Counted from the stretch's first letter, positions 1-7,493 are shown. The stretch: 12,544 nucleotides of DNA from Pseudomonadota bacterium (GCA_018819165.1 JAHJQP010000015.1:1-12544), one strand, 5' to 3'. Made by a program: numbers and translations. The notes: generated by a model not told the origin, from the letters alone.

Positions 1-1134
1 ATGGTCGGCGTGATTCCGACGCCGGGCATCGCCTTTCTGACGAACAGCATGCGGGCTGATGCGGGCATCGTCATCTCCGCCTCTCACAACCCCTTCCAGG
101 ACAACGGGATCAAGATCTTCGGGAGCGAAGGTTTCAAGCTCCCCGATGAGACGGAAGCGGCCATCGAAGAGCTCATCTTCGCCAACAGTCTGCACAAACT
201 TCACCCGTCCCCCGTTGAACTGGGAAAGGCCTATCGGATGGAGGACGCCCGGGGCCGCTACATTGTCTTTCTGAAACACGCCTTCCCCAAGGAATATTCC
301 CTCGAAGGGACAAGCATCGTCCTAGACTGCTCCCACGGCGCCACCTACCGGGTCGCGCCGGAGACTTTCCTGGAACTGGGCGCCGAGGTGACCACCCTCT
401 TCGACGACCCCAACGGCAAGAACATCAACCTCCACTGCGGTTCCCAGCATCCGGAGGTCCTGGCGGAGGAGGTCCGGAAAATCAAGGCCGACATCGGCTT
501 CGCCTTCGACGGCGACGGCGACCGCCTGATCGCCGTGGACGAGACAGGGACGATCATCACCGGGGACCAGATCCTCGCCATTTGCGCGAAAGTGATGAAA
601 AAGGAGGGTCTCCTCACCGGCAATCTGGTCGTCCGAACGGTCATGAGCAACATCGGACTCAGCGTCGCCCTCCAGTCGCTCCAGATCGATTCCGTCATGA
701 CCAAGGTTGGCGACCGATACGTCCTTGAAGAGATGCAGGCCCGCGGGGCCTCCATCGGCGGCGAGGATTCCGGCCACCTGATCTTCCTCCAGCACCACAC
801 GACGGGAGATGGAATCCTCACCGCGCTGCAAGTGGCGGCGGCGATGAAGAAAGAAGGGAAGTCGCTTTCCGAACTGGCCAAGATCATGAAGGTCTTTCCC
901 CAGGCCCTGATCAACGTGAACGTCAAATCGCGGCCCGAGATCGCCACCGTGCCGGAGATCGTGGCGGCCATCGGCAAGGTGGAGAAGAAACTGGCAGACC
1001 GGGGAAGGGTCCTCGTCCGCTACTCGGGAACCCAGAATATGTGCCGGGTCATGGTCGAAGGCCCGTCCCAGAAAGAGACGGCAACTTACTGCAGGCAGAT
1101 CGCCGACGTCGTGGAAAAGATGCTGAACGCCTGA
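1..1134 (+). CDS. glmM: Phosphoglucosamine mutase GlmM, 5' end outside window
   Basis: Interconverts glucosamine-6-phosphate and glucosamine-1-phosphate, the cytoplasmic step feeding UDP-GlcNAc, peptidoglycan and LPS synthesis. The visible 377 residues lack roughly 70 N-terminal residues of a usual ~450-residue GlmM. The ATG at base 1 is an internal Met before the family segment VGVIPTPGIAF, not the start. Alpha-D-phosphohexomutase landmarks appear in order: the phosphoserine loop SASHNP (Ser28), the metal loop DGDGDR (170-175), the sugar-binding GGEDSG (253-258) and the C-terminal phosphate loop RYSGTQN (340-346). This last loop departs from the common RxSGTEP (Glu to Gln, Pro to Asn). PGM and phosphomannomutase paralogues share the fold; the SASHNP context and overall similarity favour GlmM. 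It lies 26 bases before the nagB-like gene, probably in one operon. Confidence 0.93.
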   Translation: MVGVIPTPGIAFLTNSMRADAGIVISASHNPFQDNGIKIFGSEGFKLPDETEAAIEELIFANSLHKLHPSPVELGKAYRMEDARGRYIVFLKHAFPKEYSLEGTSIVLDCSHGATYRVAPETFLELGAEVTTLFDDPNGKNINLHCGSQHPEVLAEEVRKIKADIGFAFDGDGDRLIAVDETGTIITGDQILAICAKVMKKEGLLTGNLVVRTVMSNIGLSVALQSLQIDSVMTKVGDRYVLEEMQARGASIGGEDSGHLIFLQHHTTGDGILTALQVAAAMKKEGKSLSELAKIMKVFPQALINVNVKSRPEIATVPEIVAAIGKVEKKLADRGRVLVRYSGTQNMCRVMVEGPSQKETATYCRQIADVVEKMLNA

Positions 1135-1160
1135 GCTGAAAGCCAAAATGAGGAACGGAT

Positions 1161-1508
1161 ATGCCGTTGAAAGTGATTGTCACCCGGGATTTCGATCACA
1201 TGAGCGAAGTCGCTGCACGAATCGTTACGGAAAGCATCACCTCCGGCCTGAAGAAAAACGGCGGTTTCACCCTGGGCCTGGCCACAGGCAGCAGCCCGAC
1301 GGGGCTTTACAAGCACCTGGCCAAGGCGGCCAAGGCCGGCGTTTTCGACTCCTCCCGGATTCGGAGTTTCAATCTGGATGAATACGTCGGTCTCCCCGGC
1401 GACAACGCCCAGCAGCGGGCCCTCCATCCGGAGAGCTACAGTTTCTTCATGATTCAGGAGTTCTTCGGTCTCCTGCAGCGGAAATTCAGTGAGGTCAATG
1501 TCCCCTAG
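1161..1508 (+). CDS. N-terminal fragment of the NagB-like deaminase (115 aa)
   Basis: This is the part made if the TAG terminates translation. It contains the sugar-phosphate loop LGLATGSSPTGLYKHL (38-53) and SFNLDEYVGLPG (69-80). Asp73 there aligns with the E. coli NagB catalytic base Asp72. The HPESYSFFM segment follows (89-97). It lacks the second half of the Rossmann-like fold, including the catalytic His and Glu of the GHxAF motif, so on its own it should be inactive. Compared with E. coli NagB there is a short insertion of about seven residues (DNAQQRA) before HPESY. Confidence 0.55.
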   Translation: MPLKVIVTRDFDHMSEVAARIVTESITSGLKKNGGFTLGLATGSSPTGLYKHLAKAAKAGVFDSSRIRSFNLDEYVGLPGDNAQQRALHPESYSFFMIQEFFGLLQRKFSEVNVP

Positions 1509-1511
1509 GGG
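1502..1511. other. In-frame amber codon inside a 10-base palindrome
   Basis: CCCCTAGGGG is a perfect palindrome centred on the TAG (1506-1508) that splits the nagB-like gene. The flanking codons are GTC CCC before it and GGG ACG after it. No stem-loop typical of programmed recoding is obvious beyond the palindrome. Confidence 0.85.
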
Positions 1512-1544
1512 ACGCTCATCGATCAGGAGCGCCTCATCGCCGAG

Positions 1545-2189
1545 ATGGGAAGCCATCCGAAAGACTGGCATGAAGAAGGGGCGGAGCGGGGTAAAGCGAT
1601 CGTGATCCGACCGGACGCCCGGTCGGAATACCTCCGCTGGATACGACAGGATATCCTCGATGCCTATGACGAAAAGATCGGACGGACGGGAGGGATCGAC
1701 CTCCAGGTGATCGGCGTCGGCGGGCGGGGACACGTGGCCTTCCATGAATCGGGCATCCCCTTCGTCGACAACCGGATGCTCCTGGTCAAACTTGACGACA
1801 ACACCGTCGCCAATGCCGTCGCGGACGGCCACTTCTCCTCTCGGGAAGAGAGTCCGCAGTACGCCGTCTCCATGGGCGTCGAACTGGTCTACCGGGCGAA
1901 AGACGTGCTCCTGCTCGCGAGCGGCAGCAGGAAGACCGATCCCATCGCAGAATCCCTCCTCGACGATCCCAGCCCCATGGTGCCAATTTCCTACGGAAAG
2001 ATCTTCGTAAAAAACGGCGGACGGCTCTTCTATGTCCTGGACCGCACGGCGGGAAGAAAGGTCCTCGAACAGGCGGACCGGATCAGCCGGCAGGGGATCG
2101 AGATCGAGGACATCAGCAGCGGGAAAGCCGCACAGCGGCTTACGGACTTGAAGTTCTTCCGGGACCCGGAAACCGGCCGGCTGGGCTGA
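1545..2189 (+). CDS. C-terminal fragment of the NagB-like deaminase (214 aa)
   Basis: This open half resumes directly after the TAG; the first in-frame ATG is at 1545 and has no convincing ribosome binding site, so independent translation is doubtful. It carries the family motif as GVGGRGHVAFHESG (57-70). His63 and Glu68 align with E. coli NagB His143 and Glu148. The position of E. coli Asp141 is Arg61. PQYAVSMGV (104-112) and a LLLASGSRKTDPIAESL segment (122-138) match the later NagB blocks. The last 60 or so residues form a tail absent from E. coli NagB. Relatives with non-Asp residues at the 141 position exist, so this may mark a subfamily rather than decay. Confidence 0.5.
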   Translation: MGSHPKDWHEEGAERGKAIVIRPDARSEYLRWIRQDILDAYDEKIGRTGGIDLQVIGVGGRGHVAFHESGIPFVDNRMLLVKLDDNTVANAVADGHFSSREESPQYAVSMGVELVYRAKDVLLLASGSRKTDPIAESLLDDPSPMVPISYGKIFVKNGGRLFYVLDRTAGRKVLEQADRISRQGIEIEDISSGKAAQRLTDLKFFRDPETGRLG

Positions 2190-2216
2190 AGACCTGCGAT
2201 CCCCTGCGGATCGTCC

Positions 2217-2235
2217 GGACGGTCGCCGACCGTCC
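2217..2235. repeat. Perfect 9-base inverted repeat with 1-base centre
   Basis: GGACGGTCG-C-CGACCGTCC lies 27 bases after the nagB-like stop, in the gap before purL. As RNA it would form a short GC-rich hairpin. No T-tract follows, so it is not an ordinary intrinsic terminator. It could be an operator, an RNA-stability hairpin or chance in GC-rich sequence. Confidence 0.5.
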
Positions 2236-2265
2236 CTCCCGACGGGAAGGGGAAACAGGGGCTGT

Positions 2266-2305
2266 CCGGAAGGACCGGCTGCGCCTTCGGCCTCGGTTGT
2301 TTTTT
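2266..2305 (+). terminator. Weak candidate terminator between nagB-like gene and purL
   Basis: CCGGAAGG (2266-2273) can pair, with one bulged base, with CCTTCGG (2284-2290). A run of six T follows at 2300-2305, about nine bases past the stem, which is further than in a good intrinsic terminator. The same T-run overlaps a poor -35-like TTGTTT (2297-2302), 17 bases from TATGGA (2320-2325), a possible weak purL promoter. Apart from this and the inverted repeat at 2217-2235, I see nothing else in the 187-base gap. Confidence 0.25.
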
Positions 2306-2376
2306 CCGGCTGCATCTGTTATGGATAAGTATCGCGTCAGATCATCCCGCCGGCAGAGCAGAATCGGGAGAAGGTA

Positions 2377-5367
2377 ATGGCCAATCGCATCGAGATCGGA
2401 TTCAGACAGGGGATTCGGGACGCCCTTGGAGAAAAGATCAAAAAGAGGATCGTCGGACATCTCCGTATCCATGTGGATTCGGTGCGGACCGTCGAAGTCT
2501 ACACCATCGACGGCGATCTTACACCCGGAGAATTGGAAAAGGCCGCCCGCGGCCCCCTCTCCGATCCGGTGATCCAGGAATTTGCCATCGACCGGGGGAT
2601 GGCCTGCGGTTTCGACTGGCTGATCGAGGTGGGGTTCCGTCCCGGCGTCACGGACAACGTGGGGAAGACCGCCGCGGAGGCGATCGCCATCCTCACCGGG
2701 AAACCGGTCCGGGTCTACACATCCAGGCAATACGTGATCGGCGGAATCCGCGACCGGTGCGCCCTCGATCTACTCACCCGGGCGGATGCGGAGCGGATCG
2801 CCTCCGAACTTCTGGCCAATGAACTCATCCAGCGCTGCGAAATCATCGACGGCCGCACCTGGGATCCTGCGCAGGGTATGAAGCCCCACGTGCCGCGCGT
2901 CATGGGAGAAGACCGTCCACGGACGGAGGAGATCGACCTCGACTGCCCCGACGAGGCCCTCATCCGGATCAGCCAGGAGCGGGTCCTTGCCCTGAGTATC
3001 GAGGAGATGAGGATCCTCCGGGACTACCTGAAGAACGAAACCGTCCTCGCCCGGCGGAAAGAAGTCGGACTCGGCGCCCGGATAACCGACGCGGAGCTGG
3101 AATGCCTCGCCCAGACCTGGTCCGAACACTGCAAGCACAAGATTTTCAACGCCCGGATCGCCTATGACGACGGCGAAGGACACACCCGGGAGATCGACTC
3201 TCTCTTCGATACCTGCATCAAGCGGTCGACCCGGGAGATCCGGGAGCGCATGGGGGCGGGCGACTGGTGCCTCTCCGTTTTTTCCGACAACGCCGGGATC
3301 ATCCGCTTCAACGACGACTGGAACCTCGTTTTCAAGGTGGAGACCCACAACTCCCCCTCCGCGCTGGACCCCTACGGCGGGGCGCTCACCGGCATCGTCG
3401 GCGTCAACCGCGACCCCTTCGGCTGCGGGAAGGGGGCGAAGCTCATCTTCAATACGGACGTCTTCTGTTTTGCGCCGCCCGACTATGCCAAACCCCTGCC
3501 GAAACGGATCCTCCACCCGCGGCGGATCTACGAGGGGGTCCGGGAGGGGGTGGAGCACGGCGGAAACAAGAGCGGAATCCCTACAGTCAACGGCTGCCTC
3601 GTCTTCGACGAGCGGTATCTCGGCAAGCCCCTGGTCTACTGCGGCACGGGGGGGATTATGCCCGCCCGGCTCAATGGGGCGCCGACCCACACGAAGGAGA
3701 TCCTCCCCGGCGACCTGGTCGTTATGACCGGCGGCCGGATCGGGAAGGACGGGATCCACGGGGCGACCTTCTCCTCCGAGGAGCTCCATGAAGGATCGCC
3801 CGTCACGGCGGTCCAGATCGGCGACCCGATTACCCAGAAGAAGATGACCGATTTCCTTCTCGTCGCCCGCGACCGGGGCCTCTACCGCACGATCACCGAC
3901 AACGGCGCGGGCGGCCTTTCGTCCTCCGTGGGCGAGACGGCCAGGCTCTCCGGCGGATGCGAGCTCGATCTTAAGAAGTCGCCCCTCAAGTACCCGGGGC
4001 TGAACCCCTGGGAGATCCTCATCTCCGAGTCCCAGGAACGGATGACACTTGCCGTCACCCCTGAGAAGATCGACGGGTTTCTCTCCCTCGCCCGGAAGAT
4101 GGACGTGGAGGCGACGGTCCTGGGCCATTACACCGATTCGGGCTGGTTCCACATCCGCTACGGGGAAGAGACCGTGGTCCTGATCGAGATGTCCTTCCTC
4201 CACGACGGTCTCCCGCAGATGTCCCTTCGAGCGGCATGGACGCCTCCGCACCACGCGGAGCCCGACTTTTCCGAACCGGACGATCTGGGAGGGGCGATGA
4301 AGGAGATGCTTTCCAGGCTCAACATCTGCAGCAAGGAGTCCGTCGTCCGCCAGTACGACCACGAGGTCCAGGGGGGGAGCGTCGTGAAGCCCCTGACCGG
4401 CGTCGTCAACGACGGACCGAGCGATGCCGCCGTCATCCGGCCACTCCTCGACTCCTTTGAAGGCTTCGTCGTCGCGAACGGGATCTGCCCCCGCTACAGC
4501 GACATCGACGCCTACCACATGGCAGCCTGCGCCATCGACGAGGCCGTCCGGAACGCGATCGCCGTCGGCGCTCCACTAAACCGCCTGGCGGGGCTGGACA
4601 ACTTCTGCTGGTGCGATCCGGTCCGGTCGGAAAAGACCCCCGACGGAGAGTACAAGCTCGCTCAGCTCGTCCGCGCCAACATGGCCCTCTACGATGTCAC
4701 TACGACTTACGGCGTTCCCTGCATCTCGGGAAAGGACAGCATGAAGAACGACTACCAGATCGGCGCTGTCCGGATCTCGATTCCCCCGACACTCCTCTTC
4801 TCCACTCTGGGCAGAATGGAGGACGTGCGGAAGGCCGTGACGATGGACGTAAAAAAGGCGGGGGATCTCGTCTATGTCCTCGGAAAGACCTTTCGGGAGC
4901 TGGGCGGCTCGGAGTGGTACGCCCTCCGCGGCGCCGTCGGGAACAGCGTTCCGAAAGTGCATGCAAAAACGGCAAAGGCCCTCTATGAGGCCCTGCACCG
5001 GGCGATCCGGGCGGGTCTCGTCGCCTCCTGCCACGACTGCTCCGACGGGGGGCTCGGCGTGACACTGGCCGAAACGGCCTTCGCCGGGGGCCTGGGCCTG
5101 GAGGTCAACCTCAGGGACATCCCGGCGGAGGGGATCGGCCGGAACGATGAACTCCTCTTCTCGGAATCGCAGAGCCGCTTCGTCGTGACCGTTTCCCCGG
5201 GGTCGCGGGAGGCCTTTGAGGCGTTCCTGGCAGGCTGCACCTTCGCCCGGATCGGAACGGTCATCCCGGAAGGGGTCCTTCGCATCGACGGCCTCGGGGG
5301 GCAGCGGATCATCAAAGAGGATATCAGTGCGCTTAAGGCCGCCTGGCAGAAACCGCTCGCCTTTTAG
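2377..5367 (+). CDS. purL: Phosphoribosylformylglycinamidine synthase, PurS-PurL fusion (PurSL)
   Basis: Synthetase part of FGAM synthase, the fourth step of de novo purine synthesis: FGAR plus ATP plus glutamine-derived ammonia gives FGAM. Its 996 residues sit between small PurL (~730) and the ~1,300-residue PurL that includes glutaminase; here glutaminase is the next gene, purQ. Two PurS-like modules are visible: about 4-78, opening IEIGFRQGIRDALG, and about 82-160, opening LIEVGFRPGVTDNVG. The PurL body follows, with QTWSEHCKHK (246-255), FKVETHNSPSALDPYGGA (319-336), GGNKSGIPTVNG (395-406), TDNGAGGLSSSVGE (507-520), SESQERM (550-556), GKDSMKND (785-792), SDGGLGVTLAE (889-899) and FSESQSRF (928-935). 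These match the duplicated AIRS-type ATP-binding halves. ATG 2377 is preceded by GGGAGAAGG (2366-2374). It ends with TAG, 44 bases before purQ. Confidence 0.96.
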   Translation: MANRIEIGFRQGIRDALGEKIKKRIVGHLRIHVDSVRTVEVYTIDGDLTPGELEKAARGPLSDPVIQEFAIDRGMACGFDWLIEVGFRPGVTDNVGKTAAEAIAILTGKPVRVYTSRQYVIGGIRDRCALDLLTRADAERIASELLANELIQRCEIIDGRTWDPAQGMKPHVPRVMGEDRPRTEEIDLDCPDEALIRISQERVLALSIEEMRILRDYLKNETVLARRKEVGLGARITDAELECLAQTWSEHCKHKIFNARIAYDDGEGHTREIDSLFDTCIKRSTREIRERMGAGDWCLSVFSDNAGIIRFNDDWNLVFKVETHNSPSALDPYGGALTGIVGVNRDPFGCGKGAKLIFNTDVFCFAPPDYAKPLPKRILHPRRIYEGVREGVEHGGNKSGIPTVNGCLVFDERYLGKPLVYCGTGGIMPARLNGAPTHTKEILPGDLVVMTGGRIGKDGIHGATFSSEELHEGSPVTAVQIGDPITQKKMTDFLLVARDRGLYRTITDNGAGGLSSSVGETARLSGGCELDLKKSPLKYPGLNPWEILISESQERMTLAVTPEKIDGFLSLARKMDVEATVLGHYTDSGWFHIRYGEETVVLIEMSFLHDGLPQMSLRAAWTPPHHAEPDFSEPDDLGGAMKEMLSRLNICSKESVVRQYDHEVQGGSVVKPLTGVVNDGPSDAAVIRPLLDSFEGFVVANGICPRYSDIDAYHMAACAIDEAVRNAIAVGAPLNRLAGLDNFCWCDPVRSEKTPDGEYKLAQLVRANMALYDVTTTYGVPCISGKDSMKNDYQIGAVRISIPPTLLFSTLGRMEDVRKAVTMDVKKAGDLVYVLGKTFRELGGSEWYALRGAVGNSVPKVHAKTAKALYEALHRAIRAGLVASCHDCSDGGLGVTLAETAFAGGLGLEVNLRDIPAEGIGRNDELLFSESQSRFVVTVSPGSREAFEAFLAGCTFARIGTVIPEGVLRIDGLGGQRIIKEDISALKAAWQKPLAF

Positions 5368-5411
5368 CGGACAGGCCGACTGCCGATGGACACGAAAAAG
5401 GTAGGGGAAAA

Positions 5412-6239
5412 ATGCCGCAGAGAATCAGAGCGATCGTCATCACTGGAAACGGAACGAACTGCGAAATGGAGATGGCCCACGCCTGTAAACTTGCCCGTTT
5501 CGACGAGGTGGAGATCGTTCACATCAGCGAGCTCCTCCATGGGACGAAGCAGCTCGACGATTACCACTTCCTGAACCTCCCCGGCGGATTTCTGGACGGC
5601 GACGACCTCGGGTCGGCCAAGGCGGGGGCCAACCGAATTTTGCATGCAGCCGTCGCCGGGAGAGAAGAGAGGCTCTACGATCAGTTCGCCCGGTTCATCG
5701 CCGCAGGGAAGCTGATCCTGGGCGTCTGCAACGGTTTCCAACTCCTCGTCAAGCTGGGGATGCTCCCCGGCCTGGACGGCCATTACGACCGGCAGACAGT
5801 GACGCTCACCTTCAACGACTCGGGGCGCTTCGAGGACCGCTGGGTTTATCTCCGCGTCGATCCCGGCTCGCCCTGCATCTTCACGAAAGGACTTTATGGT
5901 CTCTACCTCCCCGTCCGCCACGGGGAAGGGAAATTCGTCACGCTGGATGAAAAGATTCTGGAAAGGCTCCACAGGGAGGGCCTGATCGCAGTCCAGTACA
6001 GCGATGAGAACTGCCGGGAGGCGACGCTCGAGTATCCGGCGAACCCCAACGGCGCCGTGGACGGGATCGCCGGGATCTGCAATGAAACGGGACGAATCTT
6101 CGGTTTGATGCCCCACCCCGAAGCCTACCTTCACCGGACCAACCACCCCCGCTGGACGCGGGAGGAGCTCCCTGAGGAGGGGATGGGCCTCGCCCTGTTC
6201 CGGAACGCCGCGGCTTTCCTCAGGAGCGCCAACTTTTAA
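5412..6239 (+). CDS. purQ: Phosphoribosylformylglycinamidine synthase glutaminase subunit PurQ
   Basis: Class I glutamine amidotransferase that releases ammonia from glutamine and passes it to the PurL protein encoded just upstream. The 275 residues carry the nucleophile elbow LGVCNGFQ (103-110, Cys106), the segment VRHGEGKF (168-175), NPNGAVDGIAGICN (211-224) and the catalytic pair in MPHPEAYL (His235, Glu237). It is longer than the ~225-residue PurQ that pairs with separate small PurL and PurS, and closer to the glutaminase domain of large PurL, which fits the PurSL partner. ATG 5412 is preceded by AGGGG (5403-5407). It is probably co-transcribed with purL. A seven-T run follows the stop by about 20 bases, but I see no GC-rich stem in front of it. 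Confidence 0.95.
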   Translation: MPQRIRAIVITGNGTNCEMEMAHACKLARFDEVEIVHISELLHGTKQLDDYHFLNLPGGFLDGDDLGSAKAGANRILHAAVAGREERLYDQFARFIAAGKLILGVCNGFQLLVKLGMLPGLDGHYDRQTVTLTFNDSGRFEDRWVYLRVDPGSPCIFTKGLYGLYLPVRHGEGKFVTLDEKILERLHREGLIAVQYSDENCREATLEYPANPNGAVDGIAGICNETGRIFGLMPHPEAYLHRTNHPRWTREELPEEGMGLALFRNAAAFLRSANF

Positions 6240-6299
6240 AGGACGATGTTTACAGAGTCTTTTTTTGCACATATCGAACAACAAAAATGGAAGGGGCAT

Positions 6300-6327
6300 G
6301 AAAATGGCGAGAAGAAAATGGCGAGAA
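6300..6327. repeat. 14-base perfect tandem duplication
   Basis: GAAAATGGCGAGAA occurs twice back to back (6300-6313 and 6314-6327), about 55 bases upstream of the hflK -35 box. A further AAAATGG lies just before it near 6285. The copies are identical, so the duplication is either recent or maintained. It could be a pair of binding sites or a replication-slippage product. Confidence 0.8.
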
Positions 6328-6380
6328 ATATTTTCAGGCTTCCGGCAAAGCCCTGGCCGTCTTTTGTGGCAAAAATCTTC

Positions 6381-6409
6381 TTGACAAACAAGATCCTTCT
6401 TCATATACT
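6381..6409 (+). promoter_or_regulatory. Near-consensus sigma70 promoter for hflKC
   Basis: A perfect TTGACA (6381-6386) is followed, after a 17-base spacer, by TATACT (6404-6409; five of six match TATAAT). Transcription would start near 6416, leaving a leader of about 80 AT-rich bases before the hflK ATG at 6495. The surrounding 6240-6494 spacer is clearly richer in A and T than the genes beside it. Apart from the tandem repeat, I see no other structure there. Confidence 0.8.
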
Positions 6410-6494
6410 CCTACCGTGAAAAAATAATTCTCATCAGTAATAAATAATCTACGCATAATATTTTTATCATTCTGCTGGGAAGGAGAGAAAAACT

Positions 6495-7493
6495 ATGAGT
6501 CGAGACCTGCCTGTTGATTTCAGCAAATTCCAAATCCCTGATATCGAGGGGAGAACCATCCGTTGGATTGTGGTTGGAATACTCATTTTCATCCTGGGAT
6601 TTTCATCGTTTTTCACGGTGAACCCGGAAGAGGTAGGGGTGATCCTCCGGTTCGGGAAATACACGCGGACGGCGAATCCGGGTATGAACTTTAAATTACC
6701 TCTCGGCATCGAAGAGGTGACGAAAGTTCCTGTGGAGCGACAGTTGAAGTTGGAGTTTGGCTTTCGAACGGAGGCACAAAGAGATAGATCTAAATATTCT
6801 ACCCGCGCTTACCAACAAGAGTCGCTGATGCTGACCGGCGATTTGAACGCCAGCGAAGTGGAATGGATTGTTCAGTATCGGATCGCCGATCCATACAAAT
6901 TTTTATTCAAGGTGCGCAGTGCCACCCTGACTTTCCGGGATATGAATGAAGCATTGATGCGCGAAGTGGTCGGCGATCGTTCGGTCAACGAAGTGCTGAC
7001 TGTCGGCCGGGTAGAAATCGCCGCTACCGTCAGCGGAAAATTACAGGAACTGTGTGACCAATACGAAACCGGCATCAAAGTGGATCAGGTCGTCCTGCAG
7101 GATGTCAATCCCCCCGATTCGGTCAAACCGGCTTTCAATGAGGTGAACGAGGCGCAGCAGGAGCGCGAGAAACTGATCAACCAGGCCCGGTCGGAATACA
7201 ACCAGGTGATCCCCAAAGCCCGCGGAACCGCGTCGAGAACGATCGAGGAAGCCAAGGGGTACGCCATCGAGCGGGTCAACCAAGCCCGCGGGGAGGCCCA
7301 CAAGTTTAGCGCGATCTTCAAAGAATATTCCAAAGCCCCGGACGTAACCCGTCAGAGAATTTACCTGGAAACGATGAGTGAAATCCTCCCCAAAGTCGGA
7401 AGGAAATTAATCACCGACGAGAAAACCACTGGGATTTTGCCCCTGTTTCAGTTTACAAAGGAAGAGGCGAAAAAGGAGGGGAACGAAAAATGA
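6495..7493 (+). CDS. hflK: HflK, SPFH/prohibitin-family membrane protein
   Basis: HflK forms a large membrane assembly with HflC that encloses and modulates the FtsH protease; the bulk of it lies outside the cytoplasm. The 332 residues show a short cytoplasmic N-terminus and one membrane segment (about 23-42, IRWIVVGILIFILGF). The SPFH/band-7 domain starts with NPEEVGVILRFGKY (43-56) and includes LTGDLNASEVEWIVQYRI (113-130). A long charged helical region follows (about 215-275). E. coli HflK is 419 residues; the missing part is mainly its glycine/proline-rich cytoplasmic N-terminal extension, absent here. ATG 6495 follows AGGAG (6481-6485). Its stop overlaps the hflC start in ATGA (7490-7493), implying coupled translation and balanced subunits. 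Confidence 0.93.
   Translation: MSRDLPVDFSKFQIPDIEGRTIRWIVVGILIFILGFSSFFTVNPEEVGVILRFGKYTRTANPGMNFKLPLGIEEVTKVPVERQLKLEFGFRTEAQRDRSKYSTRAYQQESLMLTGDLNASEVEWIVQYRIADPYKFLFKVRSATLTFRDMNEALMREVVGDRSVNEVLTVGRVEIAATVSGKLQELCDQYETGIKVDQVVLQDVNPPDSVKPAFNEVNEAQQEREKLINQARSEYNQVIPKARGTASRTIEEAKGYAIERVNQARGEAHKFSAIFKEYSKAPDVTRQRIYLETMSEILPKVGRKLITDEKTTGILPLFQFTKEEAKKEGNEK

Larger units (their letters stand above)
1161..2189 (+). pseudogene. Glucosamine-6-phosphate deaminase-like gene (NagB family) interrupted by one in-frame TAG
   Basis: The two open halves lie in the same frame with no indel between them. One TAG at 1506-1508 (codon 116) is the only interruption, and read-through would give 342 codons. 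NagB-family enzymes convert glucosamine-6-phosphate to fructose-6-phosphate and ammonia. Family motifs run continuously across both halves, so this was one gene. It is longer than the ~266 residues of E. coli NagB, with a C-terminal tail of about 60 residues. Start ATG 1161 follows GAGGAA (1150-1155) at 5 bases. Likely causes are a recent nonsense mutation (for example GAG, CAG or TGG to TAG), a sequencing error, or suppression. TAG ends purL and the CYTH-CHAD gene here, so TAG works as a normal stop and general recoding is unlikely. Confidence 0.8.

Noticed and set aside
1161..2189. Programmed frameshift or pyrrolysine decoding of the nagB-like gene
   Set aside because: Both halves share one frame, so no frameshift is needed. 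TAG is an ordinary stop for two other genes here, and no recoding element was recognised beyond the short palindrome.
1086..2315. 409-codon minus-strand open frame across the nagB-like gene
   Set aside because: It is antisense to NagB motifs and shows no family features. It could only matter if the plus-strand gene were dead, and nothing in it looks like a protein domain.
2770..4518. 582-codon open frame on the minus strand, antisense to purL
   Set aside because: It lies wholly inside purL, whose motifs are unmistakable. The translation is Asp/Val/Gly/Pro-rich with no recognisable domain, a common mirror effect of GC-biased codons.
6258..6264. T-run after purQ as an intrinsic terminator
   Set aside because: No GC-rich stem-loop precedes the T-run; the sequence between the purQ stop and the Ts is AT-rich and unstructured.
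5364..6404. 346-codon minus-strand open frame opposite purQ
   Set aside because: It mirrors purQ, which is complete and conserved. The antisense translation has no recognisable motif.
6246..6419. 57-codon open frame in the purQ-hflK spacer
   Set aside because: AAAGGA lies too close to its ATG (about 2 bases). The frame runs through the tandem repeat and through the whole hflK promoter, stopping just past the -10 box. Composition and length fit chance.
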